Positions 57,587 through 64,000 of a DNA stretch of 64,000 nt are shown here, in pieces (the stretch's first letter is position 1; each line of letters begins with the position of its first letter). This DNA is from Narthecium ossifragum (lineage: Eukaryota; Streptophyta; Magnoliopsida; Dioscoreales; Nartheciaceae), in contig OY986969.1 of the NCBI GenBank assembly GCA_963920575.1, positions 8,863,096 through 8,927,095 on the forward strand, read 5' to 3'. The notes under the pieces were generated by a model, which worked only from the letters and a program-made list of their open reading frames with translations, did not search any database and was not told the origin of the DNA. Both the position numbers and the translations under genes were made by a program.

Positions 57587-60500
57587 TATCACACCCCGAC
57601 CCAGAAAACCCATCCAGACCAAAGCGTGAGGGTTCTATTCAATCCATCTGTGACGTATTTATAATAAAATAATGCATCTAATTTAAACAAAAGATATAGG
57701 GCCAAAACTGTAATCTCTAATATTAAACCAAAATGTACTGATACAATAAAATCAAACTCCTCAAATGAGGAAAATTATACATTTAACATAATTCTCGAAT
57801 GATGTATATAAACAAAATCTCCAAAAGTACAATAGGGTCTTCAGAAACCTCAAACGCCTCCAGAAGTTGATGCGCCACCAAAAGCTGATCCGCTAGGAGC
57901 TACGAAAGCGCCGCTGATAATACTTGAAAAGTGCACAAATCACCCTTTTAACGAGGTCTTGTTAGTCTCCGAGCAATGCTATTTTGATAGTTTATGATGT
58001 ATTTCAGGTATAAGAGCCTTCGATGAAGATTAGATCATGTTTGGTGCTAAAACGAACAAATAAAGAACCTGCTAGAGCAAAGGAATGAAGATGGATTAGC
58101 TTTGAAGATTAAACTGTACCTACTCAGGAAGAACTAGATGATTTTCCCTATATAGTTGGAAAGCTCTTGAAGTCTAGTTTTGGGAGAATTTTACGGTTCA
58201 TGATTCCGAGTTTCCTAGAATAAGTTACGATATTTTTAGTACCAATGGCGCAATCAGAATGGCAAAAGCGTAAATACGTAGAACAAAGGATGGATCCTTC
58301 CCTCCTTGAAGGATCGATCCTTGCACTGTAGCAGAGACGACAGAGAGCCATATTTCACATGATCGGTCCTTCCCTTGTGTAGGATCAATCCTAGTCGGGC
58401 GCAGCCAATATTTTGGGTTCAAAATATCAATCTTTACCCCTAAAGGATCGATCCTTTGATATCTGTTTAGCAGAATCAAAGGCCCAAATCTAATCCGACT
58501 TAAGGGTGATACCTAGGCTATAAATATGTATCTTTTAGGGTTTTTGGGGGCTCTTCCTGGGCCCATTGGCTGAGCCTTCTTGGTCCTTTTTCTTCCTTCT
58601 TTTACATAAGTTAGGTTGGATATTTGGGGGCAGATCCATGGGTGGAGCGTGACAACAACCTTCATCAACGGATCTCCTTCCTAAAGATGAGTAGCTAAAC
58701 TTTTACCAAGGGATTCTTATGATATAACTAGGGTTTCTATTAGGAATTTCTTAGATTTAGAGCTTGTATATCTTCTTGAATGGTTTGTATGGATTAATCT
58801 TAATTTCGTTATAAACTTGGTGTTGATTTTATTTATGGATGAATGATTTGTTCCTTTATGCCCTAGATCTAGGTCTTGAGCATGTTAGGGTTTGATATTA
58901 GAGATTCTCACCAAAGCATCCATGCTAGAATCATGGATGTGAGGATTTTCTTCTCGAGATTAAGAGTCTTGTGATGCTAGAACCATTACACATAATGCTA
59001 GAACCATTATGACCAACTCTTAATCCGTTATTCATCTTAATTCAAGATTAGGGATTTCGTATGTGCTAGTATCACTACGCTAGTGCTAGAACCACTAGGT
59101 TAACTGCTAATCCTTAATACATTCTATCTGACGACCTCAAGGTGCTAGAACCATCTTGACTTTACACCTAAATCCATATCATTACTATCACATGCGATGA
59201 ATTCATCCTGATCAGATGATTCATTAGCAGTGAACGTAACTAATCATTCGGTCACTGACTTTTAGATAACTAATCGTGTCGACAAGGAATCCTAACCAGA
59301 ACTTGTTGAGTGATAAGGAGAAGTAGCCATTCACCTATCAACCATTAGGAAAACCATTCAGGTTAGTTAGCTAGTTCTATTCTTAGGAAGACCTGGTAGA
59401 ATCCTGGTTATTGATTAAAAATTCCATGGTACCTTTTCTCATATTTATTAATCATTTAGTATAAACTTAGTTTAATTTCAATTCTGAATCTTTTATCAAC
59501 TTATTGGTAGGAATACTTAGATTGAGTTTAGTAGTTTAATTACTTTCCTACGCATTCCCTGTGATTCGACTCGGACTCACTGCTATCTACCCCTAAAGTA
59601 GTTAGTTAGTAGTTTGATTATAAATTTGTAATTTTGAGTAGACTTGTTAAGCCACGACACTTTTCAAGTCCTATCAGCTGCCGCCTGGACCTGCAAACAC
59701 AGCCCAGGTAGGAGTGAGCAATAAGCTCAGTAGGATTTTAATCTACATCATTCACAAAGAAAGGGAACTACAACTGTGCCATCTCTCTCTGTCAAGTTTA
59801 AGGCGTAACTAACTAACTACATTAGCAGAAAAGTAAATAACCATGACGAGGATCACGCTAGCTCTAAGCGCTCATCGAAGTGTGACCAAGGTAGAACAAA
59901 CGGGGATTTCAGTGCATCTCCAATGCATCCCAAACCCCATGACTGGTAACAAACTGCCCCAAGGCGTAACAATAATTAAACCATCTAAAACCTTGGCACA
60001 AGAGAAACGGCATAACCTGTAAACCTCAAACATTATAATCTATAACCAGCTAAACATTTACCTCGATAAAGCAAAGATTACAATAACAATCTCACCCTAA
60101 ACCCTGCTACCCAGCCTCGGTCCTGAGGCAGGATCCGAGCTGCCTGAGCCCTCAGATCGGTGATTGGCCCATCGCCTACGTCCTAACATTTATGCTTCTA
60201 ATGCAATCAAATGCATACGATGCTCATACTCACATAAATAATGTTAGGAGCATGCAACAAGATGTCACACCAATATATAACGCGCGGCGTAGCATATAGC
60301 TCGCCAATGGGTGAACATAGCAAAAGTCTAAGCAAAACGATTAAACTCGCACAACAAGCCTACAAGTCTCCGCGAGACTAAACAACCAAGCAATCTAGAT
60401 TAACATTTATTCTACACATCCCAAGGGGTGTGACCCCCTTGGTTCAACCACAAACCACACATGGAGCCTACACATGTATAATAACATATATATATATATA

Positions 60501-61776
60501 TGAAACGAGATCGAAAAGCTCGAATTATCGAATTAAAGCTAACGATACTACTAACTTCGAAAACTTTTAACTTTCAATCTAACTGTTCGATTGATGTGAA
60601 ACTTGATATGCCTATTTATTGACATACCTTGAATCACATATTTAAATATTGGATCAATCGGATGAAACAATAGACAAAAACGTACAATTTTGGTTTAAAC
60701 TCATATTTGATAAACAACTCAAAATCCATTCGAAAATTTCTCGGATTAAAACCTAAATTGGCAGATCCAACCTAAAGGTTACTAAGATCCTCATATCCAA
60801 AAAGCAAATCAATTAGATAACGAGATTCCACTTAATTTCGCTAATTAAACGGACTGCTCTGTTTTGCATAGTATGGCTATTTAATTCATCAAAAAGCATA
60901 CATAAATCGGAAAACTATGAAACCAGTTGGAATTGAAAGCTAGCTCATATTTCTACAACGTTAGTGTTGCAATTGAGATCATGCACGTATAGCTCCGTAA
61001 CCAAGCTCAAACATAACTGTTATAATTAAAACAGAAAATCCAAGAATTAATCAATGAAAAGTTGCTTAAATCCGATTTAAATCCAACCAAACTTCAATCA
61101 GATGTTTAGCAAGCCTATAAACATCATCTAGCATAGATTTATCAATTAATTAAGCAACCATTCAACCAAGAACACCTAAACAAGCCTAAGATGAAGAATC
61201 CTACCATTCTTCGCTAATTCACCATTAATCCTTGATTAATCCGTGTGGGGAATGTCTTGATGTGTTCCTCTGCTTGCTGGCAACGTCCCCAAAGCATTGG
61301 ATCAAGCTTCCCTCTTGAATCAAAGCAGTGGTGAAGAGAAGAGAAGAAAAAGGAAAACAGAGGCTGGTCGCGGGTTTTTATAAACTCGAGTCCGATCGAT
61401 CGGTCAACAATACCGATCCGTCGGTACTAGATCGGTTCGCGTCCTTATCCGGACACGACAACATCGGTGCCGACCTCGAGTCTGATCGATCGCTCTTGGG
61501 CCGTCAGCTATCCTAAAGGCAAGCTTTCGCGCCCAAGCTCGGATCTTTCGATCCCAAACTCGCCTAAGGTTCTAACAAGTACATATATCATTCATAGGGC
61601 TATGTGTGCACTATGCTGGTATAAAACCGACTGTCAATGTGCAATTAACCAAATTACCCTTAGGGTTCAATATCAACAATGCAATCAAACAGATCGCGCT
61701 CGAAACGGAAACAAGCTAACGTGGCACGACCCCCCGCCTACGTGGTCGAGCCAAGTTAGAGGAACGGGGCCTCACA
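57587..61776 (-). mobile_element. Solo LTR M, with solo LTR K nested inside
   Basis: It starts TATCACACCCCGACCC (TG changed to TA) and ends GGGGCCTCACA, with GAGCA at 57582-57586 and 61777-61781. It is related to the C and E LTRs (CCCAGGTAGGAGTGAGCAATAAGCTCAGTAGG at about 59702) but clearly more diverged. Element K interrupts it at 57915-59676. Minus-strand U3 has GATCGATC motifs (61390-61490) directly upstream of a TATA box TTTATAAAAACC (about 61373-61385). An (AT)n run lies near 60488-60500. Confidence 0.9.
57915..59676 (+). mobile_element. Solo LTR K (Athila-like) nested in LTR M
   Basis: It starts TGATAATACTTGAAAAGTGC and ends CACTTTTCAAGTCCTATCA, so the ends are inverted for about 18 bp. 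It is flanked by GCCGC (57910-57914) and GCTGC (59677-59681). It has the U3 block GGAAAGCTCTTGAAGTC (about 58158), GGATCGATCC motifs (58283-58450), a TATA box GGCTATAAATATG (about 58512-58524), a repeated TGCTAGAACCA tract (58975-59160), and the Athila-type TCCCTGTGATTCGACTC end (about 59558). Outside it, M's sequence joins smoothly. Confidence 0.88.
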
Positions 61777-61781
61777 GAGCA

Positions 61782-62082
61782 CCCTAAAGTTCTCTTGAAT
61801 TGAGACACGATAGAACCTTGTCCTTTTGACATAAGCGTCGATTGACACACCTCACATGCCTGGCAATCCAGTACCCATCTCATGTGCTATTTTTTAGCAA
61901 CAATGTCGTACCAAATTCTAATTTGGTAGTTGCTGCTCCTTTTCCTTTTATTAATGATATAAATTGTTGGATGTGATGAAAACGGATATAAATTGTACGT
62001 GTGATTGTACGAGGGAGGTGATAATATGAGACTATGAGGTAAACAAAACTTGAAGGCTATGGATGGAATGGCTCTTGGCCCC
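61782..62082. other. Split locus, part 4, and flank
   Basis: This continues the locus after solo LTR M. A minus-strand frame (about 61880-61785) reads WVLDCQACEVCQSTLMSKGQG, with a C-x2-C pair, but it is too short to assign. From about 61950 the DNA is AT-rich and non-coding up to the MITE. Confidence 0.25.
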
Positions 62083-62259
62083 TCCGTTTGGTTGGAGGTT
62101 AAGAATCGGGTTAGAGTTAGGGTTAAATGTGGTCTGTCACTTTTTCTCCTTTCCACCTACTACCTTCCTCTCTATTTTTTCAATCATTCTTTCATCATTA
62201 CACTTGCCCTTATCCCTATTTCTACCTTTAACCCTATTCTTAACCCCCAGCCAAACGGA
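62083..62259. mobile_element. 177-bp MITE with clear terminal inverted repeats
   Basis: The left end TCCGTTTGGTTGGAGGTTAA and the reverse complement of the right end TCCGTTTGGCTGGGGGTTAA are inverted, and the match extends for about 32 bp (AGAAT.GGGTTA). The centre is pyrimidine-rich. It is non-coding. The GTTTGG..GG core matches the two other MITE-like elements in the window. Confidence 0.7.
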
Positions 62260-63139
62260 TTAGAGCTTTAGTTCTTAATTTGAAGTCAATTCCTAGTAAG
62301 TACTCACGATTGGAGGATCGACGAAGGTTTATAGTTTTATTTTGTTAGTATTGCACGTGCATGTTGTATCAAAATGGTTGACAAAATTTAGGTGTTAAGA
62401 TTCCGCAAGAATCATGTGACAGTCCAACGTTAAAGGGACTCATCATTGAGTATTGTTTTATTTTATGAAGAAAAGGATGATATTTTGGTACTGGTTTTGA
62501 AGAGGTGTAACATCCTATCTGATCTCTCTGATCAAGAAATATCTGGCAATCGTACCTTCTTTATTACTTTTTTCAGGCACTTACAGGAAGTATACTTTCA
62601 CTTCTATTACTCAGGATTGTTAATTGTTGAACCATCATATGCAATATGGCTGTGACATCTGATTTTTTCCTCTCCATTTTTCAGTCCTAATTGGTTCCTC
62701 TCATTAATTTCGTTCTTGTTACCAAATTTCTCACTGGAAGCAGTATTATTAGATTGTTTCAAAACAATTATTTTAGAAAGACTATAAAAAGGATAAAAAA
62801 GGAAAGGGGGTATGACAAAATCAGGCATATGGGTTCAATCTCCCCATATAGAGGGGAGTAGAAACTCGTATGTTTTTGTAAATTTCAACCAAATTTTTTT
62901 TATTCGTATTTTCCTCTCCCTACCGTGCTTTCTGTTGGATAATCTAGCATACAATGAGGTATACGGAATACCTGTACGGAAGCGTTGTAGATCTCGTTTG
63001 CCTTACGAACTCCGATGCAGATCCGCGCTCTCCTAGTCGTCGTACCTCGATCCCGAACCTCGCGGCGTTGGAAGCAGCCTACAAGAGCCTTCTCCACTCA
63101 TACACACTCCAAACCCTTACACTCATTATTCTTATATTT
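62260..63139. other. Intergenic DNA without a recognised gene
   Basis: It is mostly AT-rich. A GC-richer patch (62960-63110: GTTGTAGATCTCGTTTGCC.. onward) stands out and looks like LTR or promoter DNA of an unidentified element, but I see no terminus, frame or partner. Confidence 0.35.
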
Positions 63140-64000
63140 TGATTTAGGATGCAATTGAAGTCCTTATGTTCGAAAAGAAGCTGAAAAGTGTATATGGATT
63201 AATTTTAAAGATTAAACTATAAAACTGTACCTGCTGATGAATAACCGGATGATGTGCCATATATGGCTGGAAATCTCTTGAAGTCTAGTTTCTGGAGAAT
63301 TTTACGGTTCGTGATTTGGAGCTTCCTAGATAAAGTTACAGTGCTTTTACTACAACCAGCGCAAGCAGAATAGCAGAAGAAATATGCAGAGAATAAAAGA
63401 TCGATCTGCTTTCCAAAAGAGATCGATCCCTTATGCACCCAGAGATAAAAAAGGCCCACGGTCGACCGTCAGATCGACCATGGCATCGACCGTCAGGCTC
63501 TGTTAAAACGATACAGTCTCAGGGTCGATGCGAGGATCGATCGTGAGGTTAAATCTAAAATCCAGAATAAAGGGATCGATCTTCTTTTGGAAAGGGATCA
63601 ATCTGAACCTGGAAGCTCCAGTCATCCGTGAAAAGAAGATCGATCCGTTTTCAAAGGGGATCGATCTTTGTTGAACAAAATCTAGATACTGAATTCACTG
63701 AAGGAAGAAGATCGATCTCTTTTCAAGGGGGATCGATCTCTTTTGGCTCTGCGGGAAAGATTAAGGGCTGAGATTTAATCTGAGTTAGGGTTTCACAAAA
63801 GCCTATAAATAGACTTCTCTTTTGACCGCTACTTTCTATTTCTTTGATATTTCTAGGGTTCTTCTTTCTTCTTGAAAGGATTGGATTGTTCCTGATGGCT
63901 TTGCGTGGCTAAACCTTAATTCTTGGTCGAGGAGACTGAAATCTCGAAATCAATAAAACTGTGAGATCTAATCTATTTCTATTGTTCAGTTTATATTTGA
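63140..64000 (+). mobile_element. Partial Athila-like LTR L, cut by the window edge
   Basis: It shares the U3 block of H and K (GGAAATCTCTTGAAGTC, then GGAGAATTTTACGGTTCGTG at 63292-63311). It has a dense GATCGATC array with three flavours (AGATCGATCT, GGGATCGATC, GGTCGACC; 63397-63740) and a TATA box GCCTATAAATAGAC (about 63800-63813), then the R region TGGCTTTGCGTGGCTAAACC. The start of the LTR is not clear, so it may be truncated. Confidence 0.7.

Noticed and set aside
1..64000. tRNA genes
   Set aside because: The only tRNA-like sequences are the primer binding sites of B, H, A and C. No cloverleaf was recognised elsewhere by eye; a tRNAscan run would settle it.

Overview
This is plant (angiosperm) nuclear DNA dominated by nested transposable elements. 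The evidence is a six-exon Raf-like protein kinase gene with normal GT-AG introns, a relic of the land-plant photoreceptor phytochrome B, Athila-type and Tekay/Del-like Ty3/gypsy LTR retrotransposons with plant tRNA-Asp and tRNA-iMet primer sites, RNase H-bearing plant LINEs, MULE-type elements and MITEs. I cannot fix the species. Nothing bacterial, organellar or CRISPR-like is present.

Layout. 1-379 is the inner end of an LTR that cut into a LINE relic (380-2215, minus strand). After a MITE (2372-2598) and a GC-rich gene-like scrap comes a composite retroelement (2933-17599, bounded by ACCCA). It holds a decayed iMet-primed Ty3/gypsy element (A, minus), a complete Athila-type element nested inside it (B, 7258-16284, plus) and an inverted LTR-like block with a 5S-rRNA-like internal promoter (D, 16606-17599). 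17600-24237 holds LTR-like promoter DNA, a 333-bp foldback hairpin, a complete 671-bp MULE-type element with a 10-bp target duplication, and a Pack-MULE-like element carrying a broken phytochrome B 5' fragment. 24238-33338 is the only intact host gene: a 352-aa Raf-like MAPKKK on the minus strand, whose 7.7-kb third intron contains a LINE 3' end. 33339-37252 is promoter, repeats and an LTR-like segment.

The right third is a second nest. Element C (37253-46478, TSD TTAAT) is complete but has a scrambled pol. A locus with unclear coding traces was then split three times: by a solo LTR (E, 47638-50051, TSD CTTTA), by an Athila-type gag-protease element (H, 50538-57323, TSD AAGTT), and by another solo LTR (M, 57587-61776, TSD GAGCA) that itself contains a solo LTR (K, 57915-59676). 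A MITE (62083-62259) and a further Athila-like LTR (L) running off the right edge finish the window.

The most striking pattern is a cassette of palindromes with the core GATCGATC. It lies directly upstream of the TATA box in eight LTRs (seven independent insertions) from at least two lineages. In element B it instead occurs in the leader and in the gag-protease linker. The base flanking the core differs between families (A..T, G..C, C..G) but stays symmetric. Other notable points: two different Athila-type elements have both lost RT, RNase H and integrase while keeping gag, protease, a small hairpin and a paired structural repeat; two dispersed Tekay-like copies share the same scrambled interior; and the stop codons in the phyB fragment and gag genes look like cytosine-deamination damage.
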